A stretch of DNA of 64,000 nt. Origin: Ascarosepion bandense (lineage: Eukaryota; Mollusca; Cephalopoda; Sepiida; Sepiidae). The stretch is from the NCBI GenBank assembly GCA_037127315.1, contig JBBBDQ010000350.1:5760001-5824000 (forward strand). Reading direction: 5' to 3'. Shown here one piece after another: positions 36,430-48,364 of this stretch (position 1 is its first letter; each line of letters opens with the position of its first letter). The position numbers were made by a program, and so were the translations under genes. The notes under the pieces are model-generated. The model saw only the letters and a program-made list of their open reading frames with translations. It had not been told where the DNA came from and ran no database searches.

Positions 36430-36990
36430 CAAATGTTGGATGTCTTACTAACGTTTGACATGAAATGGAAATACTGTAGTAAATTAGTTGCTAGATCTGC
36501 TTCTAGGGAAATTAATTCTCTGTGTTGTATTAGACAAACTTTCTTTTCTGACTCAATCTTGCATAATTATATGTCTACTATTTGCCATGAAAATTCTGCC
36601 ACATTTAATCTGGTTCTACTGCTATATATTTAGCTATGTTATTAATGGAATCCTAAAAAGAATTTGCGATATTATTGGTCCTGGCCTGGCATCACAGCTT
36701 TAGTCACTTTCCAACCGCCGGAATGAAACTTCCTATGGCCTTTTCTATAAATACTTTCATGCTAATTGTTCTGATGAACTCTCCTCTATGGCATTTAGAC
36801 TCTATGAATTTAAACGCAGTGCTAAATTGGCGCTAAGGTCTCATCATCTTGCACTTGAAATGGATAGATGCAACCGTTAGTTCTATACTAAGTTTCTTCT
36901 ATCTTATCACTCGCAAGTGGAACTCTGTTGAGCCAATCAACTTTATTTAGAATTTTAAAAATGCCATGTGAATCGTTACCTATTGTCTTC
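36430..36990 (+). pseudogene. CR1/Jockey-like LINE, C-terminal region
   Basis: Plus-strand frames give ARSASREINSLCCIRQTFFS, then IIGPGLASQL and, in a second frame, YKYFHANCSDELSS-like sequence. This is the same segment order as at 11080 (minus) and 4653 (minus). Several stops and frameshifts. The copy is interrupted at its 3' side by the 60-bp minisatellite. Confidence 0.75.
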
Positions 36991-36999
36991 TTAATTCCT

Positions 37000-37750
37000 G
37001 TTCTTTTATTGTTATCCTTTCTTCATTATGTTTTCCTTTCTTTCATTATGTTTTCCTTTCCCTTCATTATGTTATCCTTTCTTCATTATGTTTTCCTTTC
37101 TTTCATTATGTTTTCCTTTTCCTTCATTATGTTATCCTTTCTTCATTATGTTTTCCTTTCCTTTATTATGTTTTCCTTTTCCTTCATTATGTTATCCTTT
37201 CTTCATTATGTTTTCCTTTCCTTCATTATGTTTTCCTTTTCCTTCATTATGTTATCCTTTCTTCATTATGTTTTCCTTTCCTTCATTATGTTTTCCTTTT
37301 CCTTCATTATGTTATCCTTTCTTCATTATGTTTTCCTTTCCTTCATTATGTTTTCCTTTTCCTCCATTATGTTATCCTTTCTTCATTATGTTTTCCTTTC
37401 CTTTATTATGTTTTCCTTTTCCTTCATTATGTTATCCTTTCTTCATTATGTTTTCCTTTCCTTCATTATGTTTTCCTTTTCCTTCATTATGTTATCCTTT
37501 CTTCATTATGTTTTCCTTCATTCATTATGTTTTCCTTTCCTTCATTATGTTATCCTTTCTTCATTATGTTTTCCTTTCCTTCATTATGTTTTCCTTTTCC
37601 TTCATTATGTTATCCTTTCTTCATTATGTTTTCCTTCATTCATTATGTTTTCCTTTCCTTCATTATGTTATCCTTTCTTCATTATGTTTTCCTTTCCTTC
37701 ATTATGTTTTCCTTTTCCTTCATTATGTTATCCTTTCTTCATTATGTTTT
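37000..37750. repeat. 60-bp minisatellite (three 20-bp subunits)
   Basis: CTTCATTATGTTTTCCTTTC-type 20-mers occur in a regular three-part order (TTTTCCTTTC, TTTTCCTTTTC, TTATCCTTT), giving an exact 60-bp period for nine cycles from 37021, then slightly shifted units. Because 60 is divisible by three, long open frames (up to 319 codons, LSFIMFSFSFIM repeats) persist; I treat them as artefacts. Confidence 0.95.
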
Positions 37751-37910
37751 CTCGTAATATTATAAGTCCTATGACAACAATTTTTTTCTCTCGCTTGTGG
37801 AACTTTCTTTCGGTTTCTTACTTTCCAGTTAATTTTGATCTCAAAAAATGCAAATTCAGTGTCTGTGGTTATCCTCTGTCATCTTAATTCCTGTTCTTTA
37901 ATTGTTCTGT
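37745..37910 (+). pseudogene. Second copy of LINE C-terminal end
   Basis: Plus strand reads FFSRLWNFLSVSYFPVNFDL, matching the RLWNSLP region at 4653. The sequence ends TCATCTTAATTCCTGTTCTT, nearly the same as 36988-37010 at the other side of the minisatellite. Confidence 0.7.
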
Positions 37911-37917
37911 CATTTTT

Positions 37918-39130
37918 TTTAATCATTTCACCGCAATCAAGGCAGTACTGTCACTGGTGTGCAGGCGGGGGGGGGGGGGGCTACATAAGATGAGAATGAA
38001 GAAAAAATGGAACTAGTTTCAGTGTTTAAGAGAAGGATAGGAATACTAGTGTGAAGAGAATTGTGAGAGTAGGGTGACTCGGGAGAAGAACAAGATACAG
38101 GGGGTGTTGAGAAAAGAATAAGAGAATGGTGGGAATCAAGGGGATAAGAGATGGCAATTGACGTTGCATTTAAACTCTTGGATATTGTAGCTATCAGAGA
38201 GACAAGTATACGGGAGGAAGTTTCACAGGCGAGAATTGCGAGTAAATGAAGCTGTTAGAGTAGAAGTGCATTTTTTGTGGCATTAAAGTTTACGAGCCAT
38301 TTCTTACCCCAGTCCAACACAGAATAAAGGTCCTTCTCAAGATCAGCAGCGAGGTTAGCTTTGTCCACTCTGGCAGATTTCTTACTGAGACAAGGGTAAA
38401 TGGTGGTGTCGTCAGCCTACTTGAGATTTGATCACATCAGGGAGATCGTTGATGAAGATCAGAAAGAGCGTTGAACCTAGGATAGAGCCCTTGGGGACAC
38501 CAATGTTCGTGTGATAGGTACTGGAGGCAAGACGTCCTTCATTATGCGATTTAATAGGATCAAATCAAGCAATAGATTTGTAGCTTGCACAGAAAGCCAG
38601 GGTGCCAGACCCTATTAAATTATTTGAAGAAATCCAGGGCAACAGCTCGAGCTTCGCCGTTCATATCAAGGATCTGGTATATGTACTCATTGATGGTAGG
38701 TAGAATATCAGCAGTAAACCTGGTGAAACCGAAACTACTGTCTATCGGAGAATAGTTTATGGGCGGTAGGATATTGAACTTTTTCAGAATTGATGATAGC
38801 TTCGAACACTTTTCTGAAAATCGGTAAGAAGCTGATAGTGCGATAATTAGAGGGGTCCTAGAGTTCTCCAGAGTTTTTTAAATACAGATACCACAGAAGA
38901 GGACTTCCAGCAAGCAGATAGGTAGTAATTGTAGAGTTTGAAGACATACGAGAGATCATGGGCACATTTCTTCTAGACAATGACCGGAATTCCGTCACCT
39001 CTGGTCCCCTTATGGGGGTCAAGTTTTGAAATTATGATAGAAATCAGAGAGGGGATTATATAAGGATCTCTCGGTTAAGCCTCAGTTCTAGGACGAAAGT
39101 CGAGTGAGGATACTCCAGACGAGTCAAATG
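37918..39130 (-). pseudogene. CR1/Jockey-like LINE with decayed reverse transcriptase
   Basis: 3' terminus at 37918-37985 (ATTTCACCGCAATCAAGGCA on plus). On the minus strand, around 38440-38510, it reads GVPKGSILGSTLFLIFINDL, the conserved motif preceding the catalytic box, then ADDTTIYPCLSKKSARVDKA around 38340-38420, with the tyrosine before ADD replaced. Upstream come GEARAVALD and FNRVWHPGFLCKL (around 38590-38690), corresponding to the 'AVALDISKAFDRVWH' motif, and a PSNYRTIS-like stretch near 38830. Between the ADD region and the C-terminus (38160-38280) the thumb is deleted. Stops and frameshifts throughout: dead element. Confidence 0.85.
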
Positions 39131-39264
39131 TGGAGTTAAAGGAAAATCTGCGAGTAAAACACTCGGCCTTGTCCGCTGTGGCTGTGCGGACATCAAGTTT
39201 ATTGATTAAAGGAAGGATGGAGTATGTGCTGTTGTTCAACATGCATTTGCAGACTTCATATCCT

Positions 39265-39320
39265 TTCGTCTTAGTGGCTTTATTGCCTTCTTACGGGAAA
39301 ATGATTAAAAAGATGTAGAA
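39265..39320 (+). mobile_element. LINE 3' terminus, diverged
   Basis: GTCTTAGTGGCTTTATTGCC followed by ATGATTAAAAAGATG resembles the family's 3' end in plus orientation; a similar variant is at 44200-44250. Confidence 0.5.
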
Positions 39321-39547
39321 GATAACCAGGTTTTTGTAAGGGAGTAAAATTGTTAATAAACGAAAAGTAAAGCTATTCTTTAAATTTAATAAGTTTATTT
39401 ATATGTTTAAACTGTTGCTAAATAGAATGGTATAGTTATATCGAAAGACATAAAATGTCAAATGATAAATTGTTTTGTTTTACATATACGTGTGTGTGTT
39501 GATAGAATTTCATTCTTTTATGTATGTGAACTTTTGATATGCGAGAT

Positions 39548-40600
39548 TCTTCTTCTTCTATGTGCCCTGTCCCTTCAGGACGTAGGCGATCATGGATCTC
39601 CACGTCTCCCTATCCCTTGTGGCTCTTAGTATGTTTGCTCCTGTTGCTCCTGGCAACCCCCGTTCCGTCATCCACCTGATCAGACTCTGCAGATATGTTA
39701 TCCGCTGCCTTCCTCTGTCTCTCCTTCCTTCTATCTGACCAGTCAGTATCAGGTTCTCCAGGCTCTCCTTCCTCATTGCATGTCCCAGGAATTTCAGTTG
39801 TCTCTTCCTGATGCTCAGCATCAATTTCCTTTTTGTTGCCATTCTTTCTAACACTTCGTCGTTGCTTGTATGCTCAGTCCACGATATCCGTAGCATCCTT
39901 CTGTAGAACCACATTTCGGCCGCTTCCAGTTTTTTCCTCATTTTCGATGATATTGTCCAGCATTCACAGCCGTACTGAAGAACTGACATCACGTAGCAGT
40001 CTAGCACTCTTTTCTTCGTTTCTATTGAGATCTCCCTGTGTGTTAGTATTTTGCTCATCTTCTGGAACGCGTCCTTTGCCATGCCAATTCGCCTTCGGAT
40101 CTCCGTGTCGCACTTTCCATCTCCTGTTAGAACACTTCCTAGGTACTTAAATTCTTGGACTTGTTTGATTCTGTTATCCCCCACCTGTATTTGGCATTTT
40201 GGGTTGTATCTTTTGCTGATGACCATGCACTCAGTTTTCTTAAAGTTTATTTGTAGTCCCTTCTTGTCACTCTCCACTGCTACTTTCTGTATGAGATCTT
40301 GCAGTTTCCTTTCCGTGTCCGCAATCAGTACTGTATCGTCCGCGTATCTTATGTTGTTCAGGTTGTGGCCTCCAATAATAAATCCTGGTGTGTCATCTAG
40401 GGTCCTCAAAATATTCTCGCTGTATAGGTTGAACAAATCCGGTGAAAAGACACATCCTTGTCTTACGCCTTTTTCTATCTTTGTGTATCTACTGAGGTCG
40501 TTACCTGTCCGTATGCAGGCCGTTTGCTGCCAGTAGAGATTCTTGATTATTCTTATATCTTTGCCGAAAATGTCGAGGTTGCCTATCATTTCCATCAATT
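39548..40600 (-). pseudogene. RTE-like LINE reverse transcriptase, 346-codon open frame, 5'-truncated
   Basis: The longest genuine protein frame in the window. It starts inside the polymerase: [20 protein letters not shown] (residues ~40-60) is the GxxQG-type motif, followed by [20 protein letters not shown] (~107-126) with the catalytic YADD. Then come [58 protein letters not shown] and a C-terminal ending KGQGT. Order and spacing match RTE/BovB-type proteins. The N-terminal endonuclease and the first polymerase motifs are missing at 40600, so this copy cannot be autonomous. The frame is intact across 1.04 kb, suggesting fairly recent insertion. Element 3' end has a short (TTC)n tail (GAA on its own strand) at 39548. 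Confidence 0.92.
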
Positions 40601-40917
40601 GCTAAGCGTATAAGTGTATGTATCAACAATTGTACTAATAGTCCTATTAATAGTAGTACTATTACACTGTTATAAATTCTTTGACTACAGTATATAATTT
40701 CGCTCAGAAATGTATTTACATTAAACAAATATTATTTGATGCAGCAATGCAGGCTGGAAGGTGAAACGTGCCTTTACATAGAATGAATGCAGACTCCGGG
40801 TGACAGACAAAAATGTGTCAAGAGAGCTGTTCCCAAGTTAAAAAATATAAAATCAAAAAATGTATTCACATTAAAATAAATATTATTTTTTGGAAAATTA
40901 AGAATACAAGAACAGCT

Positions 40918-41252
40918 GTGTATTGAAGGAATGTGGTTGTGTTTCAAAGTCAGAGAATATAAACCACGGAAAGGCAGTGGCCAAAACAATAATAAGAATA
41001 ATTCGGAAATAATAAACAATGTTCGTAGCAAAGAGATGACGCAATCAAGGAAACTCGGCTATATAAGAGCAAGAGAGAGAGACAGTCAAGGCTCAGTTAG
41101 AACGCAGAGAAAGCAAGACAACTCCATCCAGTTAACTTCTCTCGCACACGTGTGCTATCTCACAGACCACCCTTTACTCTACACCACGTCACTAAAGATG
41201 AAGAATAAAAATATAATTGTATATTGTTATATATCTCTGTCCGACGTTTAAC
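40918..41252 (+). mobile_element. Possible solo LTR
   Basis: About 335 bp beginning TGTGTATTGAAGG and ending CGACGTTTAACA, with a TATATAAGAGC TATA-box-like site at 41061-41071 and AATAAAAATA further on. This is the layout of a promoter plus polyadenylation signal in an LTR. I see no primer-binding site, no second LTR and no gag/pol frame, so it is only a candidate. Confidence 0.3.
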
Positions 41253-42466
<1,214 letters not shown>

Positions 42467-42469
42467 CAG

Positions 42470-42778
42470 GATGTGCGTTGTGGTGCAGTGGATATCGGCT
42501 CGGAAGGAGACATCGGGGAACCGAGTTCGAATACTAGTTGAATCCATTGCATTCACTTACACACAAATACCCTTGTGAAAGGTATTAATCCGTCTCTTCC
42601 CTCCAGTTATGGGTTAAATAGCAGGATAGATTGGGTTCTATAGCCTTGGCTGGCAACCAATCTACCGCAGAAAGCAATGGCAACCTACTGCGGGATAATC
42701 TTCTGCCCAGTCAGTCATGTCTCGAAAGAGACATGATCGCCCAAGCGTGTTTCACGTATGGCACTTAACTGACTGACA
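42470..42778 (+). mobile_element. Family A SINE, full length
   Basis: Head GGATGTGCGTTGTGGTGCAG with box A-like GTGGTGCAGTGG and box B-like CGAGTTCGAATACTAG, body with TCCAGTTATGGGTTAAATAG, and 3' hairpin region CAGTCAGTCATGTCTCGAAA ... ACTGACTGA. It is the best reference copy of the family in this window. Confidence 0.9.
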
Positions 42779-42789
42779 AATTACAATCT

Positions 42790-43640
42790 ACTACAAAGTG
42801 TACATTTTGTTTCGACATTGAAATGACAATGTCTTATCAGGTAGTGTGAAGGGTGATGGAAAAATGGAAAATTCCTTTTCTTATATTAGTAAATTTTGTG
42901 TGAGAGGTAAGGGGGTAGAGAAAATGAAAAATGGGAGTTGTAATATTAGATATTGAGCAAAAGGAGGAAAATGGGGAAAAGGAGAGAGGTGGTTAATGGA
43001 TATGGTGAAAAAGTTTAGAGACAGACGACAGTAGAAAATAAAGATTGGTTCATTTACAGCCTTTTATGACCCGGCCTTTGGGTTTAACAAAGAGGAAGAA
43101 GTAAGAAAATGTATAAGGGGTGGGAAGAAGTGGGAGGGGATGGTCGAAGAAGAGAGAAGAATTGGTAGTGGATAAACATATCTGTATTAGTGAAGTATAA
43201 AGCTACAATTTCTTTTTCTTTAACGGATGGTGAAATTCTATATCTAGGCGTAGAAGTTATTAAAGGTTGTTTTTTTTTATATTTAAACTTAATTTAAAAT
43301 TTTAGGAATCTTTTTTTTCTTTTTATATAAATAATAGATTTTCAACCAAATTTCTTTAGAAAAAACTTAATTAGGTCACACTTTGTAGTATGAAATAAAG
43401 GTAAAGTTAGAGGTAAAAATATATAAGGGCGAAGATCATACAGCTAAAATTGAATATCGTGGTACTAAGGTTAATACTATAAAGTTTATCGTTTCTAGAG
43501 ATCCGAACTTTAGATTTTGTAATTTTAGCGTGATTGTAAGGTTAGTTCTTTAATGTGTTTGCAATTTACTGTGGTTTCATGCCTCTGGTTTAGTAATATC
43601 TCAGTTTTCGCAGAAAGAAAACACGTGTTCAACGAATTGA
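42790..43640. other. No recognised feature
   Basis: Purine-rich then AT-rich; no convincing gene or repeat. Confidence 0.5.
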
Positions 43641-43689
43641 TGCTGTTCAAAATTAAGACCGATGTAATGGAGAGTGTTAATACAACATA

Positions 43690-44255
43690 ATTTAATAAAA
43701 TTAAGCAAAATTCCATGCTTAGAATGTTGCTGCCATATATGGTGTGGTACCCATGCTATTTACCTTCTTGATAAAATCCAAAGAAGAATCAGCAATATTA
43801 TTGGTCCTAATCTGGCAGTTCAGCTTCAATCACTTCCCTACCGCCGTAAGTTTGTCTTTCTGTGAATTTACGATAATTAATTCCATGGTAATGAGTTCTT
43901 CCTACCTTGTATTTTTTAATTAAAGTGCGGTACGAGACTTGCGTGAAGATCTCATCAATCTACAGTTTTTCTGGTTTAATTAAACAGTAAACCCTTTGCT
44001 AACAGTTTATTTTCTTGCATTTCTCCCTAGTGGTACTCCCTTCTAGCCCCATGCTTTCCAACCAACTTTAATTTGCAACAATTTACATACAATATCAATA
44101 TGCTATCTACTATCCTTCTGATTACTCTTTATTTTTTACTTTTCCTGCTCATTATTAATATTTCTGTCCCTACTTCTTCTACATCCTGTAACCTCTTTGG
44201 TCTTAGTGGCTTTATTGCCGTGCATGTGGTGATAGAGATTTAAAAAATACTATCT
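43690..44255 (+). pseudogene. CR1/Jockey-like LINE, C-terminal fragment and 3' UTR
   Basis: Plus strand reads CLECCCHIWCGTHAIYLLDK then IQRRISNIIGPNLAVQLQSL, the bridge between the segments at 11080 and 4653. A stop follows at about 43863. Further 3' sequence ends with GTCTTAGTGGCTTTATTGCC, a diverged 3' terminus as at 39265. Confidence 0.75.
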
Positions 44256-44679
44256 CATTTTCATTAGATACATTTTTGCGACGTAAAGTTGGGGGATTTT
44301 CATCGATCAAATGACCCTCTTTCTAATCTTCAATTAGAATAGAGTTTATGCTTCGAATATAGTAATCTTTTCTTTAAATAAAATTAGCCATTCCTTGATT
44401 GAGATGAACGGACTAAGATGCACATTCTAAACTATTTATCCGTTTTCCAGAAATACAGAACTGCCAGAAAACCGGCATCTTTTGATATCTTGTGCGCTTT
44501 GGAAACTTTTTACACTTTGAAGAAATATCACGCATCTTATACAAATTTAGCATCTATTGCCAAAGAATCTAGTCATTCAGATATGACTTAAAAGACAGCG
44601 CCAACATGGCTCTATAGCCGTGGTTGGCAATCAGTCTAATAAAAGAACACATTAAATTCTAAACTGAGGTACATTTTAG

Positions 44680-44839
44680 ACAGCCATGCAAAAGTTTATT
44701 TCACCCACTAATGTGCAGGGGGTTACAGTGAGTGAAAACAACAAGGTACAATGGATGTCGAAGATAGGTTAAGAGATAGATTGGAATCAAGTAAATAGAA
44801 GATGGCAATTGACATTGCATTTAAACTTTTAGAAATTGT
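44680..44839 (-). mobile_element. LINE 3' UTR, split by 5S-SINE insertion
   Basis: Diverged 3' terminus (TTTCACCCACTAATGTGCAG on plus) and the ATTGACATTGCATTTAAACT block. The element resumes at 45341 after the insertion. Confidence 0.75.
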
Positions 44840-45340
44840 TGTAGGTTGTTTTTGTTTTTATGGCATATCAACCTCGGCGGGTTATTTATTGCCAACTAAA
44901 TTTTATTTATTTATTGCTGGTAATATATTTTTCTTTCAACAATTTATTGTTGTTTTTATATAAGTTTTGTGTCTAGTAATACTTTTTTTTTTTCGAGTAT
45001 CAAGATTCATTGGGATTTGTTTTTATGGGCAGGGTCTCCAAATCCTACCCTTGTTTTTATCCCATAACTGGAGGGAAGGGACGTATTAATATATTTCCTA
45101 AGGGTACCAGTGCTTAAGTTAATGCAGGGTATTCAACTGGAATTCGAACTCGGCTCACCGATTTCTCTTTCCGAGACGATATCCACTGCACCACAACGCA
45201 CAACGCACATCCGTCGCTAAACGCTTAAAGTACCTGGTATTCCCAAGCGGTCACCCATCTAAATACTGACCAGGCTCAACGTTGCTTAACTTCGGTGATC
45301 GAGCGAGAACCGGTGTATTCAACGTGATAGGTTGTAAGCC
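44840..45340 (-). mobile_element. 5S rRNA-headed composite SINE with target-site duplication
   Basis: On the minus strand a 5S rRNA-like head (45340-45222) is followed after ~10 bp by a family A tRNA-like SINE body (about 45215-45055), then an A-rich tail region ending in ATATGCCATAAAAACAAAAA and CAACCTACA. The whole 501-bp block is flanked by TTAGAAATTGT at 44829-44839 and 45341-45351, an 11-bp direct repeat. The host LINE sequence continues smoothly across it. The head starts exactly at the 5S +1 position, as expected for a reverse-transcribed Pol III transcript. Confidence 0.8.
45222..45340 (-). pseudogene. 5S rRNA-derived sequence
   Basis: Minus strand contains ATCACGTTGAATACACCGGT, CGATCACCGAAGTTAAGCAA (box A region) and GATGGGTGACCGCTTGGGAA (box C region), in the order and spacing of animal 5S rRNA, about 119 bp in total. 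Differences from the usual animal sequence include GTTGAGCC for GTCGGGCC. It is the head of the surrounding retroposon, so I call it a derived copy and not a functional gene. Confidence 0.9.
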
Positions 45341-45740
45341 TTAGAAATTGTAGCTATCAGGGAAGCAAGCAAACAGAAGTGGAATTCCACAAACGGGAAA
45401 TTTCAGAAAAGAAACTGTTAGAGTAGAAGAGATATTACATTGAACTATTTCAACAGTAATAGGAAGATGGGACCTAGATGCCAATCTAGTAGCACGTGTG
45501 GTCAGAGAACCAGGAGAAAATCACGTCAGAACAGTTGCCAGGAAAATACTTGTAGAAAGACAGAGAGAAGCCACATCACGTCTGTGAGAAAGTGACTGAA
45601 GGCCAGCTGCCATGTCAGGGTCGATTATACTGCAGATTTTCTGTTGGATTTTCTCAAGAACCTAAAGATGAATGACAAGAGCACCCGACCATATATGGCA
45701 ACAGTATTCAATGCACGAAAAAATGGTACAAAAAACATTT
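45341..45740 (-). pseudogene. CR1/Jockey-like LINE C-terminus (5' part of split element)
   Basis: Minus strand reads CIEYCCYIW-like then EKIQQKICSIID and AAGLQSLSHRRDVASLCLF, the standard C-terminal segment of this family, with several frame breaks. Continuous with 44680-44839 across the 5S-SINE insertion. Confidence 0.8.
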
Positions 45741-47040
45741 TCCGTTTTGAAAATTTGTCTTTACATTTGTACAGTTGTAAATTTGTTCTTTGCAAATAAA
45801 CACTCAGATTTGACTTTTAATTAAAAATATCAATTAACTCGTGAGATTTAATAAAATCTTTTTTATTCATTCACTTTAACAATTATTCATGTTAAAAGTT
45901 GCTTCATTAAGACTAATGAAATTATTGTTTTATTTAAGTAACCTAAACATTTTGTTATCTTACTAAATCGAATCCGAAACTAAAAGTGTTTGTTTTCTAA
46001 AGAAGTACGTTCAGAATATAAATAAATTTCACTTTTTATTTACATTTAATCTGATTTAAGACGAGTTATCTATTTGAATGTGAAAACTGTAAAATAAAGT
46101 TACGTATGTAACAAGGATTTGTTTTCATTAATGAAATATTTTGTAACTTATGGCATTTAAAATGAAAAAAAAACAAATAATTTTTGAAAATTTTCAAAGA
46201 CGTTAATCGATTTTAGAAGTGGTTTTTGAACTCTTTTTGAAGTTCATTCTTCGTTTCCACATGCGCTACTGCTCTTTCTGAATGTGTTACCTCAGATACT
46301 GAATTGTCTTCAAACCAATATTGATTAATTTTGATATTAATGAAAAGGATTCATTTTTATATGTTGAAAAAGTTTCACTCTTTACTTTTTTGTTTTCTTT
46401 TTCCATTTTATGTTTTTAAAAAATGAAGTTCGAATATTATTTTTTAAATCTTTAATATTTTGACTATACTTACAAAAGTTTCAACGTTTTGATAAATTGA
46501 AATAAATCCGGCTTTAGAAGTGACTTAATTAAATGCAGTTTCGTTGTCTTTCATCAATTTTTGTTTTCCGTAGATTTCATTCCTTGGATCTGAAACCCCG
46601 GGACATTCAGAAATATCCAGAAATCTGGGACAACCAAAAATCCAGGAAAACCAGAAATCTGAGACAGTTCTGGTGCTGATATATGTTAAGTATCCACGCC
46701 AACAAAGACTGAGATTAATAGAAACAGGCGAAAATCGATTATAAACCAAATGAGTGTTATGCGGAGCCAGTGACAGCCATTGCCTCTCTAACATGCAAAA
46801 TGTAGTTGCACATTTTCCGAATATAATTTACCAAACGCGATAAATTTCAAATGCGTAAAGAATATCTCGTCACCCGGTATTTAGTTGACGAGAGGAAATT
46901 TAGAAAAAACTTTACACGATTTTGATTCATTCGAAAATAAATGATAATAGAAGAAAAAGTCAAATCAAGTATAATTAGTAAATATTAGGACCTTGAATAA
47001 GTAGTCACTGATTTTTCATGAAAAGTAATATCTTATTTGC
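45741..47040. other. AT-rich, no recognised feature
   Basis: An 89-codon minus-strand frame at 46525-46794 has no recognisable motif. Confidence 0.5.
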
Positions 47041-47272
47041 GGATGTGCGTTGTGGTGCAATAGATATCGACTCGGAACGACACATCGGGGAGCCGAGTTC
47101 GAATTCCAGTTGAATTACTTGCAATCACTTACGTACAAATACCCTTGGGAAAGGTATTAATCCGTCCCTACCCTCCAGTTATGGGTTAAATAATAGAACA
47201 GATTGGGTTCTATAGCCTTGGCTGGCAATCAGTCTACCATAGAAAGTAATGGCAACCTACTGCAAGATTCTG
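47041..47272 (+). mobile_element. Family A SINE, 3'-truncated
   Basis: Head GGATGTGCGTTGTGGTGCAA and box B-like CGAGTTCGAATTCCAG are intact; the body stops at GGCAACCTACTGCAAGATTC and passes directly into a LINE 3' end, without the SINE hairpin. Confidence 0.85.
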
Positions 47273-47460
47273 TATAACCTTCCCTTTCTCTCCACCTATG
47301 TATCTGTCATCGCACCTGTTTTCTCAGCTTTCTATTGTTCCTTTCGAACTAGTTTGTACTCCTCACTCTTTTCTAATTAATCTTTTTACATTTATGTAGC
47401 CCCCTGCACATCAGTGGCATTTCCGCCTTGCTCGGGGTGAAATGATTAAAAAAAAAAAAA

Positions 47461-47462
<2 letters not shown>
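47272..47462 (+). mobile_element. CR1/Jockey-like LINE 3' end
   Basis: Pyrimidine-rich UTR, terminus CCCCCTGCACATCAGTGGCA and CTTGCTCGGGGTGAAATGAT, then poly-A. The SINE-LINE junction at 47272 suggests a template switch or nested insertion. Confidence 0.85.

Positions 47463-47502
<40 letters not shown>
47463..47502. repeat. (TA)n microsatellite
   Basis: Uninterrupted dinucleotide run. Confidence 0.95.
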
Positions 47503-47505
<3 letters not shown>

Positions 47506-47898
47506 GGACATAATTATTAGGCCACCCAAGTGTTTTAAGAAAATTATGTATTTCATACTATTTTTTAGTATTTATTGTCAATGAATAGTTGTAAATGAAA
47601 ATAGAGTGGTTCTTTTTTTTAATACTGCACAATAGCATGTGCATCAAATGAATTTATAAATATTTAATAATTACCTATATTGCAGTTTCATCAATGAAAG
47701 AATGAAGAAAATTTAGGGGGATTTGAATGAATTCATCTTTGCTTCTTTGCCTTGTAAAATTTTGCAAAGTAATGATAACGAAAGAACCATTGTATTTTCA
47801 TTTAGAGTTATCCACTTGGCAATAAATACTAAAATATTATGAAATACATCATTTTTTTAAAACTGGGGTTGCCTAATTATTATGGCCGGTAGTGTAAG
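47501..47898. mobile_element. MITE with ~100-bp terminal inverted repeats
   Basis: Left end TACCGGACATAATTATTAGG and right end CCTAATTATTATGGCCGGTA pair as inverted repeats that extend through ATGTATTTCATACTATTTTT and AGTATTTATTG inward. No coding frame. TA dinucleotides at both ends fit a Tc1/mariner-type target site, though the TA run at the left hides the exact boundary. Confidence 0.75.
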
Positions 47899-48364
47899 CG
47901 TAACTCAATGAATCTATCCTGTTCTACTGAGCACATATCATATGGCTTTTTAAATGTTAGTGTATTTCCATGAAATAAAATCCTAACTGATCGGAAAGTA
48001 AAAACAAAAAGAGTAAATTAGTATTTTAACAGACATTTAGGAAATCATTTTGTCCAGAGTACTTTTTCTTTCTTTCGCCGTAGCAGACATGCGCTTACAA
48101 CCGAGTAAGCAAAGAAATTTATCTTCTGTGAAATGGGGCAAATAAAACAATGAATGGTTAATCAATGTGAAAAACAAAGAAACGCAGCTAATTATCGATT
48201 CAGAAAAAAAAGATGCTATAATAGAACTGATCAAGAAAATTGATTATCATGGAAACGAAAATAGGAAAAACTTGTAGACGCAACCCACAGAAAAAGGCAT
48301 AAAATAAATGGTGAATAATGCACAGGCATCTTGAATAAATGCACTTATAAATCAGAATAACGAT
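47899..48364. other. No recognised feature
   Basis: AT-rich; only a 65-codon frame. Confidence 0.5.

Noticed and set aside
36928..37887. 319-codon open frame with a regular LSFIMFSFSF pattern that could be called a membrane protein
   Set aside because: It follows the 60-bp minisatellite; the period is divisible by three so stops are absent by construction, and two overlapping frames are equally open.
45222..45340. Functional 5S rRNA gene
   Set aside because: Single copy, several substitutions, no terminator T-run directly after it, and it is the head of a retroposon with target-site duplication.
46525..46794. 89-codon minus-strand frame
   Set aside because: No recognisable motif or repeat relation; kept only as unassigned sequence.
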